From assembly GCF_034521915.1 (NCBI RefSeq), contig NZ_JAXHLU010000013.1:62001-126000 (forward strand): a stretch of DNA of 64,000 nucleotides, in the 5' to 3' direction. How positions within the stretch are numbered: position 1 is the stretch's first letter; every line of letters begins with the position of its first letter. The position numbers and the translations under genes are program-made. Shown piece after piece: positions 27,660 to 37,531 of this stretch. The notes under the pieces were generated by a model that was not told the DNA's origin, did not search any database, and was given only the letters and a program-made list of their open reading frames with translations. The stretch is from Fodinibius sp034521915. Its GTDB lineage: Bacteria > Bacteroidota > Rhodothermia > Balneolales > Balneolaceae.

Positions 27660-28700
27660 ATGAAGTTTTCATTTCAAAAACTCCCCTATTTCCTTACTGC
27701 CTTACTGTTTGTTTTAGCATCATGTGGCACGCCCTATCAACCCGAAGAAGAACCCGATGAAGAGGAGGAACAGGAAGAAATTGAACAGAATGATCCAGTA
27801 CCTCCCGATGGAGTGCTTGAAACGGTAACTTGGAATATTGAATGGTATGGTTCGGAATCCAACGGCCCTTCAAACGAAGAGCTACAGACAAAAAATGTTG
27901 TTGAAGTTGTAGACTCTTTGAATGCCGATTTGTATGCCTTTCAAGAAGTGGCAAACCAAGATGCACTAGACAATATTATACAATATATGGCTGGATACCG
28001 TGGCTTTACGGCCAATCACGTTCCAAGAAATCAGGATATGACCTTTGTTTACAATACTAATACCATTGACTCTCTTGAAGCCGGATCAATTAAAGATGTA
28101 AGGGAAGCCTATCAAAGTGATTGGTCTTACTATTGGGCCAGTGGCCGAACACCCCTATTCTTTCGCTTTAACTACACGTATGAAAATACTACCCAGGAAT
28201 TCTATGCAGTAGTAATTCACGGAAAGGCCAATACTGGTAGCAGTTCAGAGGAATACGCTGAAGCCTACGAACGTCGGCAAAAAGCTGCGGAGGGACTTTA
28301 TTACTACTTAAAGGATAATAAACCGGATGCCAATATTATTCTGTTAGGAGATTACAACGATGATGTTGATGAATCAATTTATTATGAAGAGCAAAGTCCT
28401 GACAACTATTCCCAAACACCGTATTATCAGTTTGTGAATGACACAGATGACTTTGATGTAATTACCAAAAAGTTCTCTGATGCCGGCGAATCAGCCTCTG
28501 TGCCTGAGGAGTATACAGATCTTATTGATCATATTACGATCAGTGATGAGCTTTTTGATGAGCACATGCAAAACAGCACGTTAATTCACGACCCTCGATC
28601 GTACATAGAAAATTACGGTACTACTACTTCAGATCACATGCCGGTTTGGGCCAAGTTTGATATTACAGCTAGTTCAAAATTGCAGGCCAACAACCAATAA
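27660..28700 (+). CDS. Endonuclease/exonuclease/phosphatase-family lipoprotein
   Basis: A 346-residue exported hydrolase with a lipoprotein signal (lipobox LASC) and a Glu-rich spacer (EEEPDEEEEQEEIEQND). The DNase-I-like EEP core shows ETVTWNIEWYG (first metal site), DLYAFQEVANQ (metal Glu), LLGDYNDDVD (Asp/Asn pair), DLIDHITIS and the final SDHMPVWAKFD (catalytic His). It could act on extracellular DNA or on phosphoesters. It starts 6 bases after the Usp stop. Confidence 0.87.
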   Translation: MKFSFQKLPYFLTALLFVLASCGTPYQPEEEPDEEEEQEEIEQNDPVPPDGVLETVTWNIEWYGSESNGPSNEELQTKNVVEVVDSLNADLYAFQEVANQDALDNIIQYMAGYRGFTANHVPRNQDMTFVYNTNTIDSLEAGSIKDVREAYQSDWSYYWASGRTPLFFRFNYTYENTTQEFYAVVIHGKANTGSSSEEYAEAYERRQKAAEGLYYYLKDNKPDANIILLGDYNDDVDESIYYEEQSPDNYSQTPYYQFVNDTDDFDVITKKFSDAGESASVPEEYTDLIDHITISDELFDEHMQNSTLIHDPRSYIENYGTTTSDHMPVWAKFDITASSKLQANNQ

Positions 28701-28704
28701 ATTC

Positions 28705-30195
28705 TTACAAGGTCATTCTAAGGCCGGCCATCACATTAAGTCGGGTCACCTGCTCCTGAACGACTTCAGTAACATCGGGCGTAGAATAGAGCGCATTTTG
28801 ATCATCCCAGAAACTGTATTGGAGGCCAAAATCGAATGTAAGACCTTTGGTTAAAACGGCACTAAATCCACCGCTGATAAATTGGCGCTCACTATCAATA
28901 CCATCCTGCGGACTGGGGAAATAAGCATATCCCAACCGAGTAGTAAAGGAATTATTGGTCTCATATTCCAAGCCGCCTCTCAGGTTTATAACATCCGTAA
29001 ATGCCGATCGTACGGTACTATTGATATCATTCTCAAGGGGATTGAGATCCAGCTCATCAAAATCAATTTCTGCATCCGAGTAGGCTATAACCTCGGCCGA
29101 TCCCGATAGCGTAAGCTTCGGAATCCCCTTAAATGTTAGGCCCGCTTTAATTCGCTGTGGACGTGTTATAGTGTATGAAAATGCGCCGGGTGCATCATCA
29201 GAAAACTGTATCGTATTATCGAAAGTGCTTGTTATTATTGTGTTGAACTCTTCATCAATAAAAAGTTTAGAGGGGAATTCGTAACTGGCGGCCAGTCTAA
29301 AATCGGGTATTGGTTCATAAATAATACCCAGTCGGGCACTAAATGCCTGAATTTCTGCATCTATACGATCTTCGCTTAAAATATTATCGATATCCGTATC
29401 GGGATTACCGTCACCGTCCGAATCGATAAATGTGGCATTGTAATCATTCTGCCGATCTGATTCCAAGAATTCTCTTCGATAGGTATATGTCCCGCTGTAA
29501 TACCCTATTGAACCACCAACATAGAAATTCTCCAAAAATTCAGTGGCTAAAAAAAGCGAGTATTCGCCTGTTTTTCCGCGTTCGGTTAATTCAAAATCCT
29601 GATTAATACCGGGATACTGCGGAAATCCAATTCGAAAAATGGAAGAAGTCTCGGCGTAGGAGCTATCCGTGGTAGCAAAATCGACAGCATAGGCATCAAA
29701 GGCCGCAAAAAAGAGGCTGTCATCACTGGTAGTGTTATAAAAATCAGTGATGGTAGAGCGTTCATTTCTACCGGAAGCCGAAAGTGCACGATTAAAATCC
29801 GTTGTTTGACTGTATCCGCCTCCCACAACCAAACTACCACGGGTAGTGGGTACTTTATACACCAATCCCAAATCACCTATACCGGTTTGATTGTCGGAGT
29901 AGTTAGAAGTATTGCCCAAATAGGTACCCGTTTCGTCAAGAAATCGACTGCTTAACCCCATTGAGAGAAAACTTTCATCAAACAAAGCCATCGATGCCGG
30001 GTTTTCCTGATAGGCTCCGAATCCGGTAGCATTGCTAACTGCAGGTGTTACCAAACTAACGGGATCATAGGATGGATATTCCAGACTGTATCGCAGCACG
30101 TCATCCGCACTCTGAGCCATAATTTGAGTGGAAGAGATAATAAACACACCGATGAGTAGCAGAATACTTTTTTTAGACATACTTCTATCATTCAT
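28705..30195 (-). CDS. FadL/OmpP1-like outer-membrane beta-barrel protein
   Basis: A 496-residue outer-membrane protein with a signal peptide ending near IMAQ. The N-terminal hatch-like region has the ATGFGAYQENPASMALF motif, resembling the NPA motif of FadL/OmpP1/TodX transporters. The remainder is alternating polar/hydrophobic strands ending in VTRLNVMAGLRMTL, an outer-membrane C-terminal strand. It likely passes hydrophobic compounds across the outer membrane; specificity unknown. A second ATG four codons into the frame (MSKKSIL) would also give a good signal. Confidence 0.78.
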   Translation of the reverse strand: MNDRSMSKKSILLLIGVFIISSTQIMAQSADDVLRYSLEYPSYDPVSLVTPAVSNATGFGAYQENPASMALFDESFLSMGLSSRFLDETGTYLGNTSNYSDNQTGIGDLGLVYKVPTTRGSLVVGGGYSQTTDFNRALSASGRNERSTITDFYNTTSDDSLFFAAFDAYAVDFATTDSSYAETSSIFRIGFPQYPGINQDFELTERGKTGEYSLFLATEFLENFYVGGSIGYYSGTYTYRREFLESDRQNDYNATFIDSDGDGNPDTDIDNILSEDRIDAEIQAFSARLGIIYEPIPDFRLAASYEFPSKLFIDEEFNTIITSTFDNTIQFSDDAPGAFSYTITRPQRIKAGLTFKGIPKLTLSGSAEVIAYSDAEIDFDELDLNPLENDINSTVRSAFTDVINLRGGLEYETNNSFTTRLGYAYFPSPQDGIDSERQFISGGFSAVLTKGLTFDFGLQYSFWDDQNALYSTPDVTEVVQEQVTRLNVMAGLRMTL

Positions 30196-30239
30196 GAATT
30201 AAAAATGATTTCTTTTGTTGGAATGTGGTCGCTTAGCTA

Positions 30240-31550
30240 TCAGTTGCCGCGACTTCGGTCAGAACCAGATGAAGAGCTGCTGTTATCACTCCGGCTTCGG
30301 GACGAAGAACTACTGCCTCGCGAACGTGAATTGCTGGACGACGATTTGCTTTTTGTAACCGAGCTGCGATTATTACTGCTCGAATTACGGTTTATAGCCG
30401 ACCTGTTTGTTGATGGATAACTGCTTCTGGTACGTAATGTTCGCCCATTATTTCCATTCGAAAAGCTGCCAGCACTCTGCTCGAAAAAGTTCTTCATTCG
30501 GTTAAAAAACGTGGGTGTTCTATCCCTGTCGCTATTTAATCGAGAGCGGTTTATATAATTATTTCTATGATTATTCCTGATTCGAGCTCTAATTTCTTCC
30601 AGCTGTTTTTCATCAATGACCAACGGTATCTCGTCACTGCTGCTGCGATAATCATATCTACTTCTCTGATTGTTATCGATTTGATCCTGCCCTCTTGTTC
30701 GGCTTCGACTTGAGGAGCTGTTATCCCGGCTTTTGTCACGATTAACGGATGATGAACGATCAGACGTACCTCTAGTACGAGTTGTCCCTACCGATCGGGT
30801 ACGAACGGTTGACGATGTTCGATTAGTCACCGCAGCACTTCGATCCCTGTTAACTGACCTGGATCTATTGCCTTCCGTCTCTACGCGATTTGTGCCAATA
30901 GAACGCGGACCATAACGGCCATTATTATTATCTCTTACTTTTTTATCGGGATAATATCCATAACCATATCCAGACTTTCCATAATAATTCCAATATCCAT
31001 AGGCATATCGACTGTAATATCGATGCCAATAGTAGTCATAATAGGGATTATAGAATGGATCATAATAACCGTAATGATAACTTGGCCATCCCCAACTTAA
31101 ACTAATAGAAAATCCATAATGCGGTCGATCGTACCAGCGTCCATATAAACTGTGAAAAGCCCAGCGATCGTAGCTAAACGGGTTCCAAGAATAAAAAGAC
31201 CCCCATCTTGAATATGGATAAGAATTATATCCATACCAGTCATTACCATAAAAGTTATATACATCGCCATACTTAGTGGCATATTCATAATCCTTATAGT
31301 AGACCGGAATATAGTCTTCGGTTTTCTTTTGTTGATACTCTGCCTTAGCTGCATTTTCATCCCCTTTATCTTGAGAAGACTCAGCTTGCTCTTCACCACT
31401 CCAGGAATAGGCGGGCGTATCGCTCGTTTGTTTCTTATCCGTAACCTTTTTCATGGTTTGACTATACTGAAGCTGCGTATAGCATCCGGTGAGAAAAAGT
31501 GCTAAGAGGGTGATTATAAACACTTTCACTAATTTCATAATAGACTCCAT
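30240..31550 (-). CDS. Low-complexity lipoprotein: Tyr/Trp-rich core and Arg/Ser/Asn-rich tail
   Basis: A 436-residue lipoprotein. The better start is ATG at 31538 (MKLVKVFIITLLALFLTGCY, lipobox LTGC); the annotated one adds four residues. About residues 80-200 are extraordinarily rich in Tyr, Gly, Trp and Ser (for example YYDPFYNPYYDYYWHRYYSR). About residues 225-436 are almost entirely Arg, Ser, Asn and Thr, often as RSR/SSS (SSSSRSRTRGQ, SKSSSSNSRSRGSSSSSRSR). I know no function. Surface, structural or nucleic-acid/polyanion binding are possible, and Tyr-rich segments can crosslink. Confidence 0.7.
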   Translation of the reverse strand: MESIMKLVKVFIITLLALFLTGCYTQLQYSQTMKKVTDKKQTSDTPAYSWSGEEQAESSQDKGDENAAKAEYQQKKTEDYIPVYYKDYEYATKYGDVYNFYGNDWYGYNSYPYSRWGSFYSWNPFSYDRWAFHSLYGRWYDRPHYGFSISLSWGWPSYHYGYYDPFYNPYYDYYWHRYYSRYAYGYWNYYGKSGYGYGYYPDKKVRDNNNGRYGPRSIGTNRVETEGNRSRSVNRDRSAAVTNRTSSTVRTRSVGTTRTRGTSDRSSSVNRDKSRDNSSSSRSRTRGQDQIDNNQRSRYDYRSSSDEIPLVIDEKQLEEIRARIRNNHRNNYINRSRLNSDRDRTPTFFNRMKNFFEQSAGSFSNGNNGRTLRTRSSYPSTNRSAINRNSSSNNRSSVTKSKSSSSNSRSRGSSSSSRSRSDNSSSSSGSDRSRGN

Positions 31551-31657
31551 ATTTTACCCAAATTGGCAGAAGGTTTCAGCTGCTTCTGTTATTATCTATA
31601 ACAATAGTAGTAAGCAGAATCGTTGCATTCAATCACATATTCATGCGAAGGGAATTA

Positions 31658-32293
31658 CTAAATTTCTCCCTTTAGGGACTTGGCAATAACTTCTGCCTTA
31701 GAATTAACGTGCAGCTTCTTGTAAATATTACGGATGTGTGCACGAACGGTATCAATAGAAATATCGTAGCGATCAGCTATCATTTTGTAGCTTAGTCCGT
31801 CTACAAGTCCATTTACAATATCATGCTCGCGGGGCGTCAGATCTGAATCGGTATTCTTTTTTGGCGCATTTTCCTGGAAATGATTAATCACTTTTCGCGC
31901 AATCTGTGGGGACATGGGTGCACCGCCATCAACCAGCTTTAAAATTGAATCCTTAATCTCTGGAAGAGAAGTATGTTTTAACAGGTATCCCGATGCACCC
32001 GCCCGTAAAGCATTAAATATTTTGTGGGAATCGTGATATACCGTAAGCATGATGATATCCACATCTTCATACTTCTCTTTGATCTGGCCGATACCTTTAA
32101 TACCCGACATGCCTGGAAGCTGAATATCCATCAAAATAACATCTGGCGCAGGGTGCTCTTCCAGATATTCCTGCATCTCCTCTACCGAATCCACTGCAAC
32201 GGGACACGACAGCTCATCCTGCATATCCAAGTAGCGCTGTATTAAATCCCTTATTTTTTTGTTGTCTTCAACAATTCCTACTACTGGTGCCAT
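31658..32293 (-). CDS. NarL/LuxR-family response regulator
   Basis: A 211-residue regulator. The receiver domain (1-120) has the acidic pair EDN and phospho-acceptor Asp in DVILMDIQLPGMSG (about 54-67). A LuxR-type HTH (about 145-211) shows LTPREHDIVNGLVDGLSYKM and IRNIYKKLHVNSKAEVIAKS. It is paired with the sensor kinase just upstream (39-base gap), which should phosphorylate it. Targets unknown. Confidence 0.92.
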   Translation of the reverse strand: MAPVVGIVEDNKKIRDLIQRYLDMQDELSCPVAVDSVEEMQEYLEEHPAPDVILMDIQLPGMSGIKGIGQIKEKYEDVDIIMLTVYHDSHKIFNALRAGASGYLLKHTSLPEIKDSILKLVDGGAPMSPQIARKVINHFQENAPKKNTDSDLTPREHDIVNGLVDGLSYKMIADRYDISIDTVRAHIRNIYKKLHVNSKAEVIAKSLKGEI

Positions 32294-32332
32294 ATTACCG
32301 GAGTTTATATATTTAAACTAAATACGTACTCA

Positions 32333-35194
32333 TTAGTTACGATTCTCTACTATCACTTCAAAACCGTTCTTATCATTAAATGTAATTTCTGCATCAATTC
32401 GTTTCGCTCGCATTTTCATATTCCTCAACCCCTGCCCACTTTTTCGCGATCCCGAAACTTCGGTCCCATTATCTTTAATACCCATTGTAAATCCACTTCC
32501 ATCAGCACATAACTTTACATCCACACGGTCGGCGTTGGAATGCTTGGCTATATTATTTACCGCTTCCTTATATATGAGATACAGATTTTCTTTTAATGAT
32601 ACATCCAGCTGTTGCTGCATATCACAATCAAAATCGTAATACACCTTACGGTCCGGCAGTACATTATTCATGTGATCCTGCATGCGATCGGTCAGATCTC
32701 CAACGGTATCGTTACGAGCATCAATTGACCACACGATGTCATCCAGACTGGAAACTATTCTCCTGCTTTGTGCACCAATTTGCTTTAGAGATTCCTCCAG
32801 CTTATCCGGCACCTCCATTGTTTGCAGAAAATCAGATTGTAAAGCAATTTCCGTTAGAGCTGAACCTACATCATCGTGCAGATCACTGGCAATTCGTACG
32901 CGCATTCGCTCCATTTCTACCATCCTTTTAACGCGATAGTAGTTATAAATAAACAGGATTATACCTGCCAAAGCGATAACAACCAGTGCAATAAACCACC
33001 ATTGTAGCCAAAATGGAGCCTGTACCGAAAAGCTAATACTTGCAGCCCGGGGACTCCAATTACCATTAAAGTTTCTCGCTTTTACCTCAAAGGTATAATC
33101 TCCGGGCATAAGCGCGGAATACCGAACCGAAGGCTGTGTAGTTTCTTGCCATCCCTCATTCGAATTTTTTAATCGGTAGCGATATTTCATCTGGTGTGGA
33201 GCCGTAAAACTAATGCCAATAAATTCAAAAGTGATATTATGATTATCACTCCCAATATCCAGCGGCTCTTTAATTGATATAAGTTCACCGGATACGCTGA
33301 TATTTTCTATATGTACTTTGGGAGCAGCATTGCTAATCTTCTCTTTGGAAGGATCAAAAACAGATACACCCCCTACTGATCCAAACCAAAGTCGACCGCG
33401 GCTGTCTTTAAACGATGCACCGGCATTCATTTCGTTTGATGTAAGTCCCTGATCAGTTGTAAGCAGTCGAAAAGGCTGCATATTTGTATTTTCAGCTCCC
33501 GATTGATAGGCTTGATAATCAAATCGAACAACCCCCTTGTTGGTTCCGATCCAAAAAATCCCACGATCATCCTGTTCTATAAAGTAGCATACCTCATCGG
33601 GCAATCCATCTTCTGGTGTTATAGATTCAAAGCTATCCCCGGTAAATCGGGCAATGCCCCCGAATGTAGCAACCCATAATTCCCCATTATCTGCAATTAT
33701 TACATCCAGGATACCATTATTGGGCAGGCCATCCTGCAGCGTATAGTTTGTAAAGGTGTTATCTTTGAATCGACTTAACCCGCCATAGGTTGCAGCCCAA
33801 ACTGAGCCATCAGCTCCCCTTTCGAGTGCCATTACCACATTATTAGCTAACCCGTCTTCTTCGGTAAATTGACTAAATTCTTTATCTCGATATTGAATAA
33901 TACCCTCCCCATATGTTCCCAACAACATATCTGAACTATTGGGAAAAGGTAAGATTGTACGAATTTTACGATGGGGAAGCTCATGCTCGTCAAAATTATT
34001 AAATGTGTTATAATTGTAGATACTAAATCCCCAGCGCGTACCAACCAGTAACTGGTTCAAATCATCAGTTCGCAACGTATATACTTTATCATCTACCAAA
34101 CCATCGCCGGCATTGATAGTTTCGAGTGATTGCCCTTCAATCTTGGTTATCCCGCCCCCGTAGGTTGAAACCCAAAAACGCCCCTTGCGATCTTCTGTAA
34201 TTGAGGTTACAACATTATTGGGCAACCCATCCTCAATAGTATAGTTTTCAAATTGATCTCCTAAGAAAAGACTGATACCCCCACCAAACGTACCAAACCA
34301 AATATTCCCTTCAGTATCATAAAATGTTGAATGAATGATATTATTGGCTAATCCTTCTTCTACTGAATAGTTTTCAAATTCCCCGTCAGCAAAGTAGCTC
34401 GCTCCTTCTTCGGTACCCAACCATAAATTATTATTACCGTCTGCTGATATGGATTGAATTCGATTATTAATTAAGCCCTCTTGTTCGGTAAAACAACTGA
34501 TTTCTTCATCAGTTACAGTACAGAGCCCACCCCTACTGGCCACCCAAAGGTCTCCATTTTCGGTTAATGCAAGATCCCTCAAACGATTATCCGGCAATCC
34601 ATGTCGCGTTGTAAAGGTTCTAAAATTCCCGTCTTCCAGCTTTGTAAGCCCGTCACGAGTAGCAAACCAAATAACTCCGTTTTTATCTTCCAGTACATCC
34701 CGCACTCGATTACTGCCCATTCCATGCACTTCTCGATACTGAGTCAACTGCTGACTGGAATCCCAATGCCAAACCCCTTCGCCATCCGTTGTAAACCAAA
34801 ACTCATTTTGACTGTCTTTATAAATTGATAAAATAGAACTCGAGTCCAGGGGCTTCAGCTCAGGTATGGTATGGATACTGTCTTTTCTCATGACATTAAC
34901 ACCGCCTTCAGTTCCAATCCACAGCTGATTTTTTTCATCTGCTAAAAGCGACTGTATTCCATTATTCAGCAAACCATCCTCAACGTAATAGTTCTTAAAT
35001 CCAACGCCTTCAAAACGGTTTAAGCCATAACCCGTACCGATCCACAGATATCCGTCTTCATCTTGGGTAATAGTATTTACAACTGCTTCGCTTAACCCAT
35101 TTTCAATGGAGTACGTGCGAAAGGGATATGTTTGCGCCTCCACTACAGCGGCCGTGCAAAGAAGTAGTAAAAATAAGCAGATTCCTTTTTTCAT
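32333..35194 (-). CDS. Sensor histidine kinase with Reg_prop propellers and Y_Y_Y domain
   Basis: A 953-residue membrane kinase. After a signal peptide (cleavage near VEAQ) come about 14 Reg_prop repeats (residues 25-620; recurring NGLxNNxVxSI...GxLWxGT...G), which form two periplasmic beta-propellers. A Y_Y_Y domain follows (about 650-725, ending MPGDYTFEVKARNFNGNWSP), then one membrane helix (about 735-755), a HisKA_3 dimer domain with phospho-acceptor His in DLHDDVGSALTEI (about 783-795), and a HATPase (NNIAKHSNADR, DNGTEVSG, GQGLRNMKMRAKRI). The AraC/receiver modules of hybrid PUL regulators are absent; the NarL-type partner follows. Confidence 0.9.
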   Translation of the reverse strand: MKKGICLFLLLLCTAAVVEAQTYPFRTYSIENGLSEAVVNTITQDEDGYLWIGTGYGLNRFEGVGFKNYYVEDGLLNNGIQSLLADEKNQLWIGTEGGVNVMRKDSIHTIPELKPLDSSSILSIYKDSQNEFWFTTDGEGVWHWDSSQQLTQYREVHGMGSNRVRDVLEDKNGVIWFATRDGLTKLEDGNFRTFTTRHGLPDNRLRDLALTENGDLWVASRGGLCTVTDEEISCFTEQEGLINNRIQSISADGNNNLWLGTEEGASYFADGEFENYSVEEGLANNIIHSTFYDTEGNIWFGTFGGGISLFLGDQFENYTIEDGLPNNVVTSITEDRKGRFWVSTYGGGITKIEGQSLETINAGDGLVDDKVYTLRTDDLNQLLVGTRWGFSIYNYNTFNNFDEHELPHRKIRTILPFPNSSDMLLGTYGEGIIQYRDKEFSQFTEEDGLANNVVMALERGADGSVWAATYGGLSRFKDNTFTNYTLQDGLPNNGILDVIIADNGELWVATFGGIARFTGDSFESITPEDGLPDEVCYFIEQDDRGIFWIGTNKGVVRFDYQAYQSGAENTNMQPFRLLTTDQGLTSNEMNAGASFKDSRGRLWFGSVGGVSVFDPSKEKISNAAPKVHIENISVSGELISIKEPLDIGSDNHNITFEFIGISFTAPHQMKYRYRLKNSNEGWQETTQPSVRYSALMPGDYTFEVKARNFNGNWSPRAASISFSVQAPFWLQWWFIALVVIALAGIILFIYNYYRVKRMVEMERMRVRIASDLHDDVGSALTEIALQSDFLQTMEVPDKLEESLKQIGAQSRRIVSSLDDIVWSIDARNDTVGDLTDRMQDHMNNVLPDRKVYYDFDCDMQQQLDVSLKENLYLIYKEAVNNIAKHSNADRVDVKLCADGSGFTMGIKDNGTEVSGSRKSGQGLRNMKMRAKRIDAEITFNDKNGFEVIVENRN

Positions 35195-35268
35195 AATTAT
35201 AAAACGAAGCGGCTGAGGAAATATTAAATGGCTACTCCCTATTCTATTAAAAGTTTAGACCAATAAAA

Positions 35269-35300
35269 AAAGCCCCGAAATTCGGGGCTTTCAATTTTCA
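35269..35300 (-). terminator. Terminator after rpoD
   Basis: AAAGCCCCGAA pairs with TTCGGGGCTTT across a single base. On the minus strand a run of T (TTTTTTTATTGG) follows. A weaker plus-strand tail is also present. Confidence 0.9.
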
Positions 35301-35316
35301 AATAAGTTTATGGATT

Positions 35317-36171
35317 TTATCCTAAGTAGGCACGTAGCGCAGCGCTTCTGTTATGGTGACGCAACTTACGGAGTGCTTTCTCTTTAATCTGACGAACACG
35401 TTCGCGCGTCAAATCAAAACGCTCACCAATTTCTTCGAGCGTTAACGAGTGTTCGCGGCCAATGCCAAAATAGAGGCGAATAACTTCTGCCTCTCGATTA
35501 GTCAGCTTTGAAAGTGCACGTTCAATTTCAACTTTGAGCGATTCGCCCATCAGATCCATATCGGGATCGGGGGTTTCCTCATTTTCAAGCACATCGAGCA
35601 GGCGGTTGTCTTCGCCCTGTGCAAAAGGAGCATCCACGGAAAGGTGCCGACCAGAAATCTTAAGCGTATCAGCTACTTCCGAGACGGTCATATCCAAACT
35701 TTCTGCAAGCTCGGCAGCAGAAGGAACACGTTCATACTCCTGCTCCAACTTGGAAAGCTCTTTACCAATCTTGTTGAGCGCACCCACTCGGTTCAGTGGT
35801 AAGCGAACAATTCGGCTCTGTTCTGCCAGTGCCTGTAAAATAGACTGACGAATCCACCAAACGGCGTACGAAATAAATTTAAAACCACGCGTTTCATCAA
35901 AACGCTTAGCAGCTTTAATCAAGCCGAGATTCCCTTCATTGATAAGGTCGCCCAGCGAAAGCCCTTGGTTTTGATACTGTTTTGCAACAGAAACCACAAA
36001 ACGAAGGTTTGCTTTCGTTAGATCTTCAAGTGCTTTTTGGCTGCCTTTTTGGATCTCTTTGGCAAGCCTGACCTCGTCTTCGGGGGTGATAAGTTTTTCT
36101 TTTCCAATCTCCTGTAAATAGCGATCGAGAGATTCTGATTCTCGAGTAGAAATACCTGAACTTCTAGCCAC
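35317..36171 (-). CDS. rpoD: Primary RNA polymerase sigma factor (RpoD/SigA)
   Basis: A 284-residue sigma-70. It lacks region 1.1, as in Bacteroidota-type primary sigmas (about 285-290 residues). Region 1.2 is SLDRYLQEIGKEKLITPEDE. Region 2 has NLRFVVSVAKQYQNQGLSLG and GFKFISYAVWWIRQSILQAL (-10 recognition). Region 3 carries RLPLNRVG. Region 4 has LGFGI-like YFGIGREHSLTLEEIGERFD and LTRERVRQIKEKALRKLRH (-35 recognition). It directs housekeeping transcription. Confidence 0.96.
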   Translation of the reverse strand: MARSSGISTRESESLDRYLQEIGKEKLITPEDEVRLAKEIQKGSQKALEDLTKANLRFVVSVAKQYQNQGLSLGDLINEGNLGLIKAAKRFDETRGFKFISYAVWWIRQSILQALAEQSRIVRLPLNRVGALNKIGKELSKLEQEYERVPSAAELAESLDMTVSEVADTLKISGRHLSVDAPFAQGEDNRLLDVLENEETPDPDMDLMGESLKVEIERALSKLTNREAEVIRLYFGIGREHSLTLEEIGERFDLTRERVRQIKEKALRKLRHHNRSAALRAYLG

Positions 36172-36356
36172 GGGATATGATGGGTTAAATTAGGATTTAT
36201 TTACGTTGATTTGACCTGCTGCTAAAGATCACTTTGATAAGACAAACAAGTTAAATGGGATATATAACGACTGAATCGGATATATGTTGCCTATTCTAGA
36301 TCTATATAATATAAGACTTTAAAATGTCAATTTCGAACCAACTTTGTCTACTCTGC

Positions 36357-37526
36357 TTAACTTTTATTCAACATTGATGTGCCCGGAAATGTTTCCGAAA
36401 TTCCGAAAAAATCAGCTGCAGTACTTGCTATATCACTGAACGTATCACGGGTTCCCAAATTAACGCGTTCAGCCTTTTCAGAAGGACAAATTAATAAGGG
36501 TACAAACTCTCGGCTGTGATCGGTGCTTTCGGATGTAGGATCGTTACCGTGATCACCGGTAATAATCAATATATCATCCTCATCTAACTTACTTACAATC
36601 GCCGGTATTGCCCGGTCAAATTCCTGCAGACATTCTGCAAATCCTTGGGGATCAAGTCGATGTCCGAATTTTTGATCCGTATCAATCAGGTTTACAAATA
36701 CAAAACTATCTTCAGCAGCCGACATCAGGCTTAACAGCTGTGAAATTCCCTCGGCATTGCTTTTTGTGCGCCGAAATTGGGTGAAATATTCATCGGTAAA
36801 AAGGTCAACTACTTTACCAATAGAATACGTTTTAATTCCCTGCTGCTGCAATTGATTGATGATATTATGTTCAGGCGGCATCATCGAATAATCATGACGT
36901 TTATCCGAAATGCGTTCAAAATTTCCCGGCTCTCCTGTAAAGGGACGTGCAATAACTCGTCCTACCGCGTGTTCGTCCTGCAGCACTTCATTGCGGGCAA
37001 ATTCACACCATTCGTAAAGCGTATCTACAGGGGTTACATCCACATGGGCGGCAACCTGGAATACACTGTCTGCTGAGGTATACACGATAGGATATCCGGT
37101 TTCCATATGCTCCTTACCGTAATCGGCAATAACATCGGTACCCGAATACGGTTTGTTCACCAACGCATTTTCAACACCGATTCCCTCACAAAACTGATCA
37201 ATAACCTCTTGGGGAAACCCATCGGGATAGGTTGGGAACGGCCGGTTTAGCTGTATACCGGCAATTTCCCAGTGGCCCGTTGTAGAATCCTTACCGGCCG
37301 ACAGCTCCCGCATTTTTCCATAGGCACAAATAGGTTCCGATTCTACAGCTACTGATGTTAATGGAATAATATTGCCAAGCCCCATTCGCTGCAAATTGGG
37401 CAACTTAACTTCTGTTTCTTCACAAACATGACCCAGCGTATTTTCATCTTCATCTCCATATTCGGAGGAATCTTCTTGTGCGCCGACGCCAAGACCATCG
37501 ATAACAATTACATAATAATTTCCCAT
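36357..37526 (-). CDS. deoB: Phosphopentomutase
   Basis: A 389-residue alkaline-phosphatase-superfamily mutase interconverting (deoxy)ribose 1- and 5-phosphates in nucleoside catabolism. Metal motif VIVIDGLGVGAQEDS at the N-terminus, the AGKDSTTGHWE catalytic Thr loop (about 77-87), and DILIITGDHGNDPTSESTDH (metal ligands, about 325-345). Length is typical (about 390). It sits 5 bases after the GAF-like gene's stop, suggesting one transcript with it and pepF. Confidence 0.94.
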   Translation of the reverse strand: MGNYYVIVIDGLGVGAQEDSSEYGDEDENTLGHVCEETEVKLPNLQRMGLGNIIPLTSVAVESEPICAYGKMRELSAGKDSTTGHWEIAGIQLNRPFPTYPDGFPQEVIDQFCEGIGVENALVNKPYSGTDVIADYGKEHMETGYPIVYTSADSVFQVAAHVDVTPVDTLYEWCEFARNEVLQDEHAVGRVIARPFTGEPGNFERISDKRHDYSMMPPEHNIINQLQQQGIKTYSIGKVVDLFTDEYFTQFRRTKSNAEGISQLLSLMSAAEDSFVFVNLIDTDQKFGHRLDPQGFAECLQEFDRAIPAIVSKLDEDDILIITGDHGNDPTSESTDHSREFVPLLICPSEKAERVNLGTRDTFSDIASTAADFFGISETFPGTSMLNKS

Positions 37527-37531
37527 AAATG

